Assembly (NCBI GenBank): GCA_019638515.1
Contig: JAHBTS010000001.1
Location: 310,001-374,000, forward strand
Source: Chitinophagales bacterium
GTDB taxonomy: Bacteria > Bacteroidota > Bacteroidia > Chitinophagales > LD1
Direction of reading: 5' to 3'
DNA length: 64,000 nucleotides
The translations under genes were made by a program, and so were the position numbers. The notes below the pieces were generated by a model that saw only the letters and a program-made list of their open reading frames with translations, did no database searches and was not told the origin of the DNA. Positions 1 through 8,678 of this stretch are shown here, piece after piece. Position 1 is the stretch's first letter; the number at the start of each line of letters is the position of its first letter.

Positions 1-946
1 ACTCAATACGAGCATTTCTTTCAGCAGTGAAAAAAATGAAACCAAATTAGAGCAAACGCTAGCCCATTTACTTACCGGTTTGGGATTTAGTGAAGTTACC
101 ACCAACTCGGTTTCGCAATCGGCATTTGAGCAAGACACTCAATTGCAACAACAGCAAGTAAAATTGCTCAACAGCCAAACATCGGAACTGGATTGCCTAC
201 GCACATCCATGCTTTATGGCATGTTAGAAAGTGTGGCGCACAACCAAAACCGAAAGGCTTTTGATATAGCATTTTTTGAATTTGGGAAAACCTACCACAA
301 AACCGAAAAGGGCTATAAGGAATACAAACACTTAGCGCTCTTGCTTTCCGGAAATTGGCAATCGCCCAATTGGATTACCCCAACAGAAAAGGCAGACTTT
401 TTTCATTTAAAACAGGCTCTAGAAGGCATACTGCAAAAATTAGGAATAGAGAATACTACTTTCGCAATAGGCAACAATGCTGCATTGCAAAATGCTTTTG
501 CCATACAAAAAACAGGGAAAGAAATATGCTTTGGCGGTGAAGTAAGCCACACCGTAAAACAACGCTTTGGTATAAAAGGTAATGTGCTTTTTGCTTGTTT
601 GGATTTTAATAAATTACTTACAGAAAGCGCCCAGGCAAAAATTACTTTTAAACCGCTTCCCAAATACCCATCGGTAAAGCGCGATTTAGCTTTGGTGGTA
701 GAAAAAGATGTAACCTTCAGCGCCATAGAAACACTGGCAAAAAAGGAATCAAAAAACTTACTTACCGAAATTTCGCTGTTTGATGTTTATGAAGGCGAAA
801 AAATAGAAGCAGGAAAAAAATCCTGTGCCGTAAGTTTTGTGTTTCAGCATTCCGAGAAAACACTTACCGATGAAGAAGTTGAAAAAACGATGAGCCGTTT
901 GGTAACATCGTTTGAGCGCGAATTGGGAGCCGGTATTAGGAAGTAG
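1..946 (+). CDS. pheT: Phenylalanyl-tRNA synthetase beta subunit, C-terminal part (5' end outside window)
   Basis: The reading frame is open from the first bases of the window, so this is the last ~314 residues of a protein normally near 800. PheT pairs with PheS as an alpha2-beta2 cytoplasmic enzyme that charges tRNA-Phe. The fragment covers the end of the B5/core region and closes with the FDX-ACB anticodon-binding domain, recognisable from KPLPKYPSVKRDLALVV (from about base 655) to the C-terminus ELGAGIRK. The stop codon lies one base from the stop of the convergent small gene downstream, and no separate terminator fits between them. Identity is secure; only the N-terminal portion is unseen. 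Confidence 0.95.
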   Translation, partial: LNTSISFSSEKNETKLEQTLAHLLTGLGFSEVTTNSVSQSAFEQDTQLQQQQVKLLNSQTSELDCLRTSMLYGMLESVAHNQNRKAFDIAFFEFGKTYHKTEKGYKEYKHLALLLSGNWQSPNWITPTEKADFFHLKQALEGILQKLGIENTTFAIGNNAALQNAFAIQKTGKEICFGGEVSHTVKQRFGIKGNVLFACLDFNKLLTESAQAKITFKPLPKYPSVKRDLALVVEKDVTFSAIETLAKKESKNLLTEISLFDVYEGEKIEAGKKSCAVSFVFQHSEKTLTDEEVEKTMSRLVTSFERELGAGIRK

Positions 947-947
947 C

Positions 948-1178
948 CTACATGGCAACTTCTGCTTCGCGGCTATGTTCTAGAATAATTTCTATACTGG
1001 TGCGGCTGGGCTTTAAGCTCATTTCGTCTAATGCAATTTGCAAGTCTATTATCTCTTGTAATGTATTATCCAGCGATTCATCTGCAAAAAGTTGTTGTTG
1101 CAATTCGCTGGTGGCAGCCGGAGCCAATTCGCCATAAGCTGCTAATAATAAATGATTGGGTGTAAAGTTCTGTTTCAT
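948..1178 (-). CDS. Small anti-sigma-domain-like protein (hypothetical)
   Basis: A 76-residue acidic, helical protein with no signal peptide or membrane segment. I chose the ATG at 1178 (MKQNF); an ATG six codons upstream is also in frame. Its core, LLLAAYGELAP followed by QQLFADES, follows the same pattern as the N-terminal domain of the anti-sigma protein encoded at 44671 (MLAYLKGELSP, then EQLLADDP). That suggests a stand-alone helical domain of the anti-sigma type; this is an inference from pattern, not a family match. It follows polA on the same strand after ~90 bp with no clear promoter, so it may be co-transcribed. Its 3' end faces pheT with a one-base gap. Confidence 0.6.
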   Translation of the reverse strand: MKQNFTPNHLLLAAYGELAPAATSELQQQLFADESLDNTLQEIIDLQIALDEMSLKPSRTSIEIILEHSREAEVAM

Positions 1179-1208
1179 GATTTTTTTGTTTTGCATATAG
1201 AACGCAAA

Positions 1209-1237
1209 AGCATTTTTTTTAGTGTGTTAGAAAATGC
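1209..1237 (-). terminator. Weak possible terminator or processing hairpin after polA
   Basis: A 7-bp inverted repeat, GCATTTT with AAAATGC, separated by 14 bases, lies between polA and the small downstream gene. On the minus strand it is followed by TTTTG only. The stem is AT-rich and the loop long, so termination, if any, would be partial. Confidence 0.25.
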
Positions 1238-1269
1238 CTTTCACCCTTTTAAATTTTCAACCACCATTG

Positions 1270-4137
1270 CTAATGGGCCTCTAGCCAGTTTAAGCCGGTG
1301 CCAATTTCAACCACTATTGGCACATTTGTTTTTATGGCTTGCGCCATCTGTTTTTCAATAATAGGTTGAATAATATCTAACTCGCTTCGATGTGCATCAA
1401 ACACCAATTCATCGTGGACTTGCAGTGTCATTTTACTTTTTAAATTCAGCCTGTTAAACTCGTTGTGAATGTTTATCATGGCAATTTTAATAAGATCGGC
1501 AGCACTACCTTGCACGGGAGCATTTATAGCTTCGCGCTCTGCAAACCCGCGAACGGTAAAGTTGCGGCTGTTAATGTCATTTAAAAAGCGTTTTCTGCCC
1601 ATAATGGTTTGCACATAGCCGTGTTCGCGGGCAAAGCGCAAGGTGTCGTCCATATACTGCTTTATTCCCGGAAACTGTTTAAAGTAGTTTTCTATTAGCT
1701 CGGCTGCCTCTTTTCTGGCAATACCTAAGCGTTGGCTTAAGCCAAAGGCAGAAATGGCATAAATAATACCAAAGTTTACCATTTTGGCGTTGCTGCGCTG
1801 TGTTTTAGTTACGGCACTTACCTCTACGCCATATACTTTAGCTGCGGTAGCCGCATGTATATCCATACCTTTGTCAAAGGCTTCGAGCATGGCGGTATCT
1901 TTGCTTATTTCTGCCACTAAGCGCAATTCTATTTGCGAATAATCGGCACTGAGCAACACATATTCTTCGCTGCGGGCAATAAATGCTTTGCGTACTTGCT
2001 GCCCACGCTCGGTGCGGATAGGGATATTCTGCAAATTCGGTGCTACGGAACTTAGCCTTCCGGTGGCAGCAATGGTTTGATTAAAAGTGGTATGCACCCT
2101 GCCAGTTTTAGGATGAACCAATTGGGGCAAAGTATCTACATAAGTACTTTTTAATTTCCCGATTTCACGGAAATTGAGCAGTGCTTCGGCAATTGGGTGA
2201 TGCTTCACCAATGCTTGCAGCGCCTCTTCGTTTGTAGAAAGTTGTCCGGTAGAAGTCTTTTTTCCTTCAAACGGTAGTTTCATTTCGCTATATAAAACTT
2301 CACCCAGTTGCTTAGGTGAATCTATATTGAACTCTCGTCCGGCAAATTCAAAAATTTTTGTTTGCAGTTGCAGCAAATCTGCTTGCAGTTCTTTGCTGTA
2401 ATCGTTCAAAAATAGGCTGTCTATATTTACGCCTTCGCGCTCCATGGCTGCTAATACGGGAATGAGCGGGTGCTCAATTTGGTTCAATACATTTTCTACT
2501 GCACGCTGCTGCACCATTGGTGCAAAAACTTGCTTTAACTGTAATGTGATATCGGCATCTTCGGCAGCATATTCGGCTATTTGAGGCAAGGGCACATCTG
2601 CCATACTGCCTTGGTTTTTGCCCTTCTTTCCAATAAGCGCTTCTATAGAAACGGGCGTATAACCCAAATAAGTTTCGCTTAGGTAATCCATGCCGTGTTT
2701 CATGTCGGGCTCAATAAGATAATGGGCTAACATGGTATCGTAGATAGGCGCTGCTACTTGTATGCCATAGTGATACAGCACGTGCATATCAAATTTTAGA
2801 TTTTGCCCGATTTTGGTTTTGGATGTATCCTCCAATAATGTTTTAAAGCGCTGAATTAAGGCTTTTGCCGCTTCAAAATCGGGTGGACATGGCACATAAA
2901 ATGCTTCGGTAGGTTTTATGCTAAAAGAAAGCCCTACGATACTGAAATCAAAATAATCGAGCGAAGATGTTTCGGTGTCGAAACAAAACTCTTCGGCTTG
3001 CTCTAACTGCTCTAGCAACTGCTGAATAGATATTACTTGTATGCCATCTTGTGCCAATGCGGCATTATCGGTTGCTATTATGTATTGATGTGCTGTATTT
3101 TTTATTGTTTTTCCGCGCTCTTCGGGCTGTGGTGCTGCTTGCACTTCTACTGCGGCTGCAAATAAATCGCCTTGTGCAGATGGTGGCAGTGCTTGTTCTT
3201 TTCGTTCGGCAGCAGTTGTGTTGTTGTTCACTACAAAACTTTCGCCCAAAACTTTTTTGCCTAATGTTCTAAACTCCAGTTCGGTAAAAAGTGCTGCCAA
3301 CGCTTCTCTGTCCGGTTCATCTAAATGCAAATCGGCATCGGTTACACTCAAGGGTACATCTAAAATTATAGTTGCCAAATGTTTAGAAATTTTACCCTGC
3401 TCGGCATGGGTTTTAATATTCTCGCCCAACTTGCCTTTTATATTAGCGGCATTGGCAATTATATTCTCCATGGAGCCATATTCCTTCAATAGTTTTTTGG
3501 CAGTTTTTTCGCCCACACCCGGTATGCCCGGAATATTATCTACGCTATCGCCCCATAAACCAAGAATATCTATTACTTGCTCCGGGCGTTCTACTTCCCA
3601 TTTTTCGAGTATTTCCTTTACGCCCAAAATTTCTACATCACTGCCTTGTCTTCCGGGCTTATATATTTTAATGTTTTCTTCTACCAATTGTGCATAATCT
3701 TTATCGGGCGTAACCATATACACCAAATGACCTTCGCGGGCTTTTTGCTTGGCAAGCGTACCAATAATATCATCGGCTTCGTAACCCGGCACTTCAAGTA
3801 CCGGAATTTTCATGGCTGCAATAATTTGTTTAATCCATGGTATAGAAAGTGCAATATCTTCGGGCATAGCCTCGCGGTTTGCCTTGTAAAAGGCATATTC
3901 AACGGCTCGCGTGGTTTCTTCATCGGCACTATCGAAGACTACTGCCAAATGAGAGGGTTTTTCTTTTTGAATTAAATCCACAAGTGTTTGTGTAAAGCCG
4001 GAAACAGCGCTTACATTCATTCCCTTGCTGTTGCGCAAAGGGTTGGCAATAAATGCAAAGTATGCACGGTAAATCAATGCGTAAGCATCTAACAAAAACA
4101 ACTTGTTATCTGCCCAATCGGTATTTGTTGCAGCCAT
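1270..4137 (-). CDS. polA: DNA polymerase I
   Basis: A 955-residue cytoplasmic repair and Okazaki-fragment polymerase of normal family length. The N-terminal ~300 residues are the 5'-3' flap nuclease, starting at LFLLDAYALIYRAYFAF. The 3'-5' proofreading domain looks catalytically intact: exo I FDTETSSLD, exo II GQNLKFDMH and exo III YAAEDADITL, which many Pol I homologues have lost. The polymerase domain has motif A SADYSQIELR (~730-739, catalytic Asp732), motif B RSNAKMVNFGIIY (~781) and motif C VHDEL (~907). A linker rich in Ala, Gln and Glu separates the nuclease from the exonuclease domain. A -7-like box TATGTTCG ends four bases before the ATG. Confidence 0.97.
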   Translation of the reverse strand: MAATNTDWADNKLFLLDAYALIYRAYFAFIANPLRNSKGMNVSAVSGFTQTLVDLIQKEKPSHLAVVFDSADEETTRAVEYAFYKANREAMPEDIALSIPWIKQIIAAMKIPVLEVPGYEADDIIGTLAKQKAREGHLVYMVTPDKDYAQLVEENIKIYKPGRQGSDVEILGVKEILEKWEVERPEQVIDILGLWGDSVDNIPGIPGVGEKTAKKLLKEYGSMENIIANAANIKGKLGENIKTHAEQGKISKHLATIILDVPLSVTDADLHLDEPDREALAALFTELEFRTLGKKVLGESFVVNNNTTAAERKEQALPPSAQGDLFAAAVEVQAAPQPEERGKTIKNTAHQYIIATDNAALAQDGIQVISIQQLLEQLEQAEEFCFDTETSSLDYFDFSIVGLSFSIKPTEAFYVPCPPDFEAAKALIQRFKTLLEDTSKTKIGQNLKFDMHVLYHYGIQVAAPIYDTMLAHYLIEPDMKHGMDYLSETYLGYTPVSIEALIGKKGKNQGSMADVPLPQIAEYAAEDADITLQLKQVFAPMVQQRAVENVLNQIEHPLIPVLAAMEREGVNIDSLFLNDYSKELQADLLQLQTKIFEFAGREFNIDSPKQLGEVLYSEMKLPFEGKKTSTGQLSTNEEALQALVKHHPIAEALLNFREIGKLKSTYVDTLPQLVHPKTGRVHTTFNQTIAATGRLSSVAPNLQNIPIRTERGQQVRKAFIARSEEYVLLSADYSQIELRLVAEISKDTAMLEAFDKGMDIHAATAAKVYGVEVSAVTKTQRSNAKMVNFGIIYAISAFGLSQRLGIARKEAAELIENYFKQFPGIKQYMDDTLRFAREHGYVQTIMGRKRFLNDINSRNFTVRGFAEREAINAPVQGSAADLIKIAMINIHNEFNRLNLKSKMTLQVHDELVFDAHRSELDIIQPIIEKQMAQAIKTNVPIVVEIGTGLNWLEAH

Positions 4138-4141
4138 GTGG

Positions 4142-4149
4142 CGAACATA
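4142..4149 (-). promoter_or_regulatory. Candidate -7 box of the polA promoter
   Basis: On the minus strand TATGTTCG matches TAnnTTYG and is followed by CCAC and then the polA ATG. No TTG is present at the expected -33 position. If real, transcription would begin at or next to the start codon, giving a leaderless mRNA. Confidence 0.4.
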
Positions 4150-4221
4150 GTTCTTTTAAGTTTTTTGAAAATTTAAAAAAGACAATGAACACAAAAGGTA
4201 TGGAAATATGCATGTTTGTTT

Positions 4222-4845
4222 ATGGAAAATTTCAACCGTAAACTCCATTGGGAAAATATTTACCAAACCAAACAACTAAACGAAGTAAGTTGGTACCAGC
4301 CCACACCTCAAACTTCATTAGATTTTATTGAAGAATTACAACTTCCTGCCGCTGCCCATATTATTGATGTAGGCGGGGGCGATAGCTTTCTGGTAGATAA
4401 CCTGCTGCGATTAGGATTTCAAAATATTTCGGTACTCGATATTTCTGAAGCAGCAATAGAAAGAGCTAAAATGCGATTAGGCGCTCAAGCCGAAAAAATT
4501 ACTTGGATAGCAGCCGATGTTGCAGCATTTAAGCCACAACAGCAATACCATCTTTGGCACGATCGTGCAGCTTTTCATTTTTTAACCCAGCCGCACGAAA
4601 TTGCGGCATACAAGGCAACTGCTTGCCAGCACATTTTGCCCGGAGGGTTTTTAGTTATAGGCACCTTTTCGGAACAAGGCCCGCAAAAATGCAGCGGTAT
4701 TCCCATTCAGCAATATTCGGAGGAGCAAATGGAACAGCTTTGGCACCCTTACTTTCGCAAGTTGCAAAGTGTTACTACCAATCACCCAACGCCTTTTAAC
4801 ACCATGCAGAGTTTTACCTTTTGCAGCTTTAAAAAAGTGGAGTAA
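4222..4845 (+). CDS. Class I SAM-dependent methyltransferase
   Basis: A 207-residue soluble protein. I begin it at the ATG of MENFNRK; a TTG two codons earlier is the only other option. The SAM-binding glycine motif is IIDVGGGDSFLVDNLL (about residues 47-62), followed by the acidic adenosine-contacting turn VLDISEAAI. Further landmarks are WHDRAAFHF and GTFSEQGPQKCSG, typical of a widespread small methyltransferase family whose members begin with a WxxxY...VSWYQP segment. The substrate of this family is not established to my knowledge and cannot be read from context. The gene diverges from polA and stands alone before a ~300-bp intergenic region. Confidence 0.8.
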   Translation: MENFNRKLHWENIYQTKQLNEVSWYQPTPQTSLDFIEELQLPAAAHIIDVGGGDSFLVDNLLRLGFQNISVLDISEAAIERAKMRLGAQAEKITWIAADVAAFKPQQQYHLWHDRAAFHFLTQPHEIAAYKATACQHILPGGFLVIGTFSEQGPQKCSGIPIQQYSEEQMEQLWHPYFRKLQSVTTNHPTPFNTMQSFTFCSFKKVE

Positions 4846-5144
4846 GTATGCAAATTTTAAGATTTAATACGTCTAATAATTGGCGCACTCAACTTGCAAG
4901 TATTTTCGTCCACACCCTGTGGGAAATTATTCATTCAAACCATTATCCACAAACGAAAGCTACATCCAATCAGCGTTATGAATTTTCAAAATCCGATGCA
5001 CACACCCCCTGTTGAAAACAACCCTTCTAAATTTTTCCCTTGAAATTTACATTCGTTCCACGATAGCGATTTTGCTTTTTTGATTTCGTTATTGCTCAAC
5101 AGCATTTTCAAATTTATTTACTACACCTCAAAATAATTTAGCCG
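4846..5144 (+). promoter_or_regulatory. nrdJ upstream region with DnaA box and -7 element
   Basis: This 299-bp gap holds no gene. TTATCCACA at 4943-4951 is an exact consensus DnaA box. TGTTGAAAA at 5010-5018 and TGTGGGAAA at 4918-4926 are weaker relatives, and the latter is part of a dyad CCACA-ccc-TGTGG at 4910-4922. TACATTCG at 5048-5055 fits the -7 consensus, without a clear -33 TTG. I looked for the conserved B12-box of a cobalamin riboswitch, plausible for a B12-dependent enzyme, and did not find it. Confidence 0.5.
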
Positions 5145-8100
5145 ATGGCAAAGAAACTTACCAAAGGACTGAAAGTAGAACGCTACTTTACAAAGGAAGG
5201 CAAAAACCCTTTCGATTTATTTGACTATGAATTGCGCAGTAGCGTTATTCGCAATCCTAAGGGAGATGCTGTTTTCGAAATGCACAATGTAGAAGTGCCA
5301 AAATTTTGGAGCCAAGTAGCTACCGATATTTTAGCACAAAAGTATTTCCGCAAAGCAGGTGTTCCGCAAGCCGATGGCACATTAGGCGGAGAAACCTCTA
5401 TAAAGCAAACGGCACACCGCCTAGCAGACTGTTGGCGTTTTTGGGGTGAAAAGTACGGATACTTTGCCTCTAAGAAAGATGCCGATGTGTTTTATGATGA
5501 AATAGTGTACTCCTTAGTAAGCCAGATGGCAGCGCCCAATAGCCCGCAGTGGTTCAATACAGGGCTGCACACTTCTTACGGTATTACTGGCAAGCCTCAA
5601 GGACACTATTATGTAGATCCTCAAACCGAAGAGTTAAAAGAATCTACCTCTGCATACGAACGCCCGCAACCACACGCTTGTTTTATTCTTTCTGTAGATG
5701 ACGATTTAGTAAGCGGAGGAGGCATTATGGATTTATGGGTGCGCGAAGCACGTATTTTCAAATACGGTTCAGGTGTAGGAACCAACTTCAGCAGTATTCG
5801 TGGCGAAGGAGAAAAATTAAGCGGAGGTGGCACATCTTCCGGCTTAATGAGTTTCCTTAAAATTGGCGATAGTGCAGCAGGAGCTATTAAATCTGGAGGT
5901 ACTACCAGGCGTGCTGCTAAGATGGTATGCTTAGATTTAGACCACCCAGAAATTATCGACTTCATTGAATGGAAAATGAAGGAAGAAGATAAAGTAGCCG
6001 CGCTTATTGCAGCAGGTTACGATAACCACTACGAAGGCGAAGCATATCGCACTGTAAGCGGTCAAAATTCCAACAACTCTGTGCGCGTGCCAAACAGTTT
6101 CTTCCACGCCTTAGAAAAAGGCGATAAATGGGCGCTGAGAGCACGCACCAACGGTAAGCCAATGAAAGAAATTTCATCTACCGAGTTGTGGGATAAAATT
6201 GCAATGGCAGCATGGCGCTGTGCCGATCCGGGTGTTCAGTTCGATACCACTATCAACGAATGGCACACCTGCCCGGCAGATGGCCCCATCCGCGCCAGCA
6301 ATCCATGCAGCGAATACATGTTTTTAGACAACACTGCATGCAACCTTGCTTCTTTCAACCTACGTAAATTTTTCAATGACCAAACACTTGAGTTTGATGT
6401 AAAAGGCTTTGAACACCAAAGCCGCATTTGGACTATGGTACTGGAAATTTCGGTACTTATGGCACAATTCCCATCAAAAGAAGTAGCACAACTTTCGTAC
6501 GAATTCCGCACACTTGGTTTAGGGTTTGCCAATCTAGGCTCTGTGCTTATGGTAAGCGGCATTCCTTACGATAGCGATAAAGCACGTGCCATTGGCGGAG
6601 CCATCACAGCTATTATGACCGGAGTTGCCTATAAAACATCGGCAGAAATGGCTGCCAACTTAGGCACTTTTGCCGGCTACGAGCGCAATAAAGAAAATAT
6701 GCTGCGTGTAATGCGCAACCACCGCTATGCCGCATACAATGCTTCTCCGGAAACTTATGAAGGCATAGAAATAAAACCTTTAGGAATTGACCCTCAATTT
6801 TGCCCAGATTACTTACTGCAATCTGCAACCAATGCGTGGGACGATGCATTGAAACTAGGTGAACAATACGGTTTCCGCAATGCTCAAGCCACCGTAATTG
6901 CTCCAACCGGAACCATTGGCTTACTTATGGATTGCGACACAACTGGAGTTGAACCCGATTTTGCATTGGTGAAGTTTAAAAAACTATCAGGAGGAGGTTA
7001 TTTTAAAATAGTAAACGAATCTGTGCCTTACGCACTTAAAAATTTAGGATACGCTAAAAATGAAATTGAAGCTATTGTAAACTATGCTAAAGGACACGCC
7101 ACTCTCTTTGGCGCACCGGGCGTAAATCCCGAAAGCCTAAAAGCAAAAGGATTTACAGCAGCAGATATTGAAAAAGTAGAAGCTAACTTGCCTTCGGCCT
7201 TCGATATTACTTTTGCATTTAATGTATGGACATTGGGCGAAGATGCTATGCAACGCCTCGGCATCAGCAAAGAGCAATACAACGACAGCACATTTAACTT
7301 ACTGCGCACCATTGGCTTTACTAAAGCAGAAATTGAAGCAGCCAACAAATATGTATGCGGCACTATGACCGTAGAAGGCGCTCCATTCTTGAAAGAAGAG
7401 CATTTGCCAGTGTTTGATTGCGCCAACAAATGTGGCACAATAGGACAACGCTTTATTCATGCACATGGCCACATCCGTATGATGGCAGCCGTGCAACCAT
7501 TTATTAGCGGAGCCATTTCAAAAACCATTAACCTACCCAACGAAGCTACCGTTGAAGATATTCAAAGTTGCTATGAACTAAGTTGGAAGTTAGGCTTAAA
7601 AGCCAACGCACTTTACCGCGATGGATGCAAACTTTCTCAACCGCTTTCAAACAAAAAAGACGAAGAGAAAGAAACGACCTCTGCTACCGAAGTAACATCT
7701 TCTACTGCAGCCCCTGAGCAAGAAATGAGTAAACTTACTCCTGAGCAAGTTTTAGAGGCAGCACGCATCTTTATGCAAGAAAGCAGCGATACTCAATTTA
7801 AAACAGCACTTGCTAGAATTGTAGAGCGCAAACGCTTACCTCACAAACGCAATGGTTTTACGCAGAAAGCAAAAATTGGAGGACAAACAGTATTTGTACG
7901 CACAGGCGAGTACGAAGATGGAACCGTAGGTGAAATTTTCATTGATATGCACAAAGAAGGAGCTTCGTTCCGCAGCCTAATGAACTGCTTTGCCATTTCT
8001 GTTTCCATTGGCTTGCAATACGGAGTGCCTTTAGATGAGTTTGTAAACAAATTTACATTCACCCGTTTTGAACCAAGCGGCATGGTAGATCATCCGAATA

Positions 8101-8522
8101 TTAAAAATGCATCTTCCATAGTAGATTATATATTCCGCTTGCTTGGCTTTGAGTACTTGAACCGTACCGATTTAGTACACGTTACTCCGGAGCAAATAGC
8201 CATGCGTGAGCGCAGTACTTTAGATTTAACTACAGACATTGGCGATGAACCGGTTGCCGAGCGCGAACACAGTGTTCAGGAGTTTAAAGTAAGCAAGCCA
8301 GTATCTGCCAGTATGAGCGTTCCTGCAGAAAAAGAGGCGCCAAAGGCTACGGCAGCACGTGCTGTAACAGTTGTAAAGCCAAGCAGCTTAGAAGCATTTA
8401 ACCAAGCAGCCAAAGGACAAATGGGCGATGCTCCGGCATGCAGCGTTTGCGGTAATATAACTATTAGAAGCGGCACCTGCTACAAATGCCTAAACTGTGG
8501 CAACAGCATGGGTTGCAGTTAA
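5145..8522 (+). CDS. nrdJ: Adenosylcobalamin-dependent (class II) ribonucleoside-diphosphate reductase
   Basis: A 1125-residue cytoplasmic enzyme that reduces ribonucleotides to deoxyribonucleotides using a cobalamin-generated thiyl radical, independent of oxygen. The catalytic set is visible: the first redox cysteine in PHACFIL (Cys179); the radical cysteine and glutamate in NPCSE (Cys388, Glu390); and the second redox cysteine in TACNLASF (Cys399), spaced 11 residues from the radical cysteine as in Thermotoga NrdJ. APTGTIGLLMDCDTTG is the late-barrel signature. After a Glu/Thr/Ser-rich linker (~830-870) comes a TSCPD domain, then a tail with CSVCG and CYKCLNCG for thioredoxin-type re-reduction or metal binding. 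It is monocistronic, with a strong terminator after it. Confidence 0.96.
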   Translation: MAKKLTKGLKVERYFTKEGKNPFDLFDYELRSSVIRNPKGDAVFEMHNVEVPKFWSQVATDILAQKYFRKAGVPQADGTLGGETSIKQTAHRLADCWRFWGEKYGYFASKKDADVFYDEIVYSLVSQMAAPNSPQWFNTGLHTSYGITGKPQGHYYVDPQTEELKESTSAYERPQPHACFILSVDDDLVSGGGIMDLWVREARIFKYGSGVGTNFSSIRGEGEKLSGGGTSSGLMSFLKIGDSAAGAIKSGGTTRRAAKMVCLDLDHPEIIDFIEWKMKEEDKVAALIAAGYDNHYEGEAYRTVSGQNSNNSVRVPNSFFHALEKGDKWALRARTNGKPMKEISSTELWDKIAMAAWRCADPGVQFDTTINEWHTCPADGPIRASNPCSEYMFLDNTACNLASFNLRKFFNDQTLEFDVKGFEHQSRIWTMVLEISVLMAQFPSKEVAQLSYEFRTLGLGFANLGSVLMVSGIPYDSDKARAIGGAITAIMTGVAYKTSAEMAANLGTFAGYERNKENMLRVMRNHRYAAYNASPETYEGIEIKPLGIDPQFCPDYLLQSATNAWDDALKLGEQYGFRNAQATVIAPTGTIGLLMDCDTTGVEPDFALVKFKKLSGGGYFKIVNESVPYALKNLGYAKNEIEAIVNYAKGHATLFGAPGVNPESLKAKGFTAADIEKVEANLPSAFDITFAFNVWTLGEDAMQRLGISKEQYNDSTFNLLRTIGFTKAEIEAANKYVCGTMTVEGAPFLKEEHLPVFDCANKCGTIGQRFIHAHGHIRMMAAVQPFISGAISKTINLPNEATVEDIQSCYELSWKLGLKANALYRDGCKLSQPLSNKKDEEKETTSATEVTSSTAAPEQEMSKLTPEQVLEAARIFMQESSDTQFKTALARIVERKRLPHKRNGFTQKAKIGGQTVFVRTGEYEDGTVGEIFIDMHKEGASFRSLMNCFAISVSIGLQYGVPLDEFVNKFTFTRFEPSGMVDHPNIKNASSIVDYIFRLLGFEYLNRTDLVHVTPEQIAMRERSTLDLTTDIGDEPVAEREHSVQEFKVSKPVSASMSVPAEKEAPKATAARAVTVVKPSSLEAFNQAAKGQMGDAPACSVCGNITIRSGTCYKCLNCGNSMGCS

Positions 8523-8544
8523 TAAAACAGCTATCTTGTTTATC

Positions 8545-8576
8545 TAAAAAAGCTGCTCCAAAAGGGCAGCTTTTTT
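8545..8576 (+). terminator. Intrinsic terminator of nrdJ
   Basis: GCTGC (8552-8556) pairs with GCAGC (8566-8570), extended by AAAAA upstream and a run of six T downstream. The loop is tccaaaagg, whose CC and GG may also pair. It lies 23 bp after the nrdJ stop. Confidence 0.85.
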
Positions 8577-8608
8577 AGTTTAAAGCAGCGCTGCATTTCT
8601 GTAGCTCA

Positions 8609-8639
8609 TTTGGCAATAAACATGGTATTTGTATTTTCG
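8609..8639 (+). promoter_or_regulatory. Promoter of the sensor kinase gene
   Basis: TTTG at 8609-8612, a 19-base spacer, then TATTTTCG at 8632-8639 matches the Bacteroidota -33/-7 architecture (TTTG-N19-TAnnTTYG). It follows the nrdJ terminator and implies a leader of about 30 nt. Confidence 0.55.
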
Positions 8640-8678
8640 AATGGAATCGTGTCGTGTAATAGCATGTTATTTTAATAA

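Noticed and set aside
3218..3697. 159-codon open frame antisense to polA
   Set aside because: polA covers it with clear conserved domains; the antisense product has no recognisable feature.
4943..5018. DnaA-box cluster as a chromosomal replication origin
   Set aside because: Only one exact box is present, there is no AT-rich unwinding element with repeated boxes, and dnaA is not adjacent. gyrB nearby (27.6 kb) is not evidence enough.
4846..5144. Possible cobalamin riboswitch before nrdJ
   Set aside because: The conserved B12-box and flanking stems are not found in the ~300-bp region.
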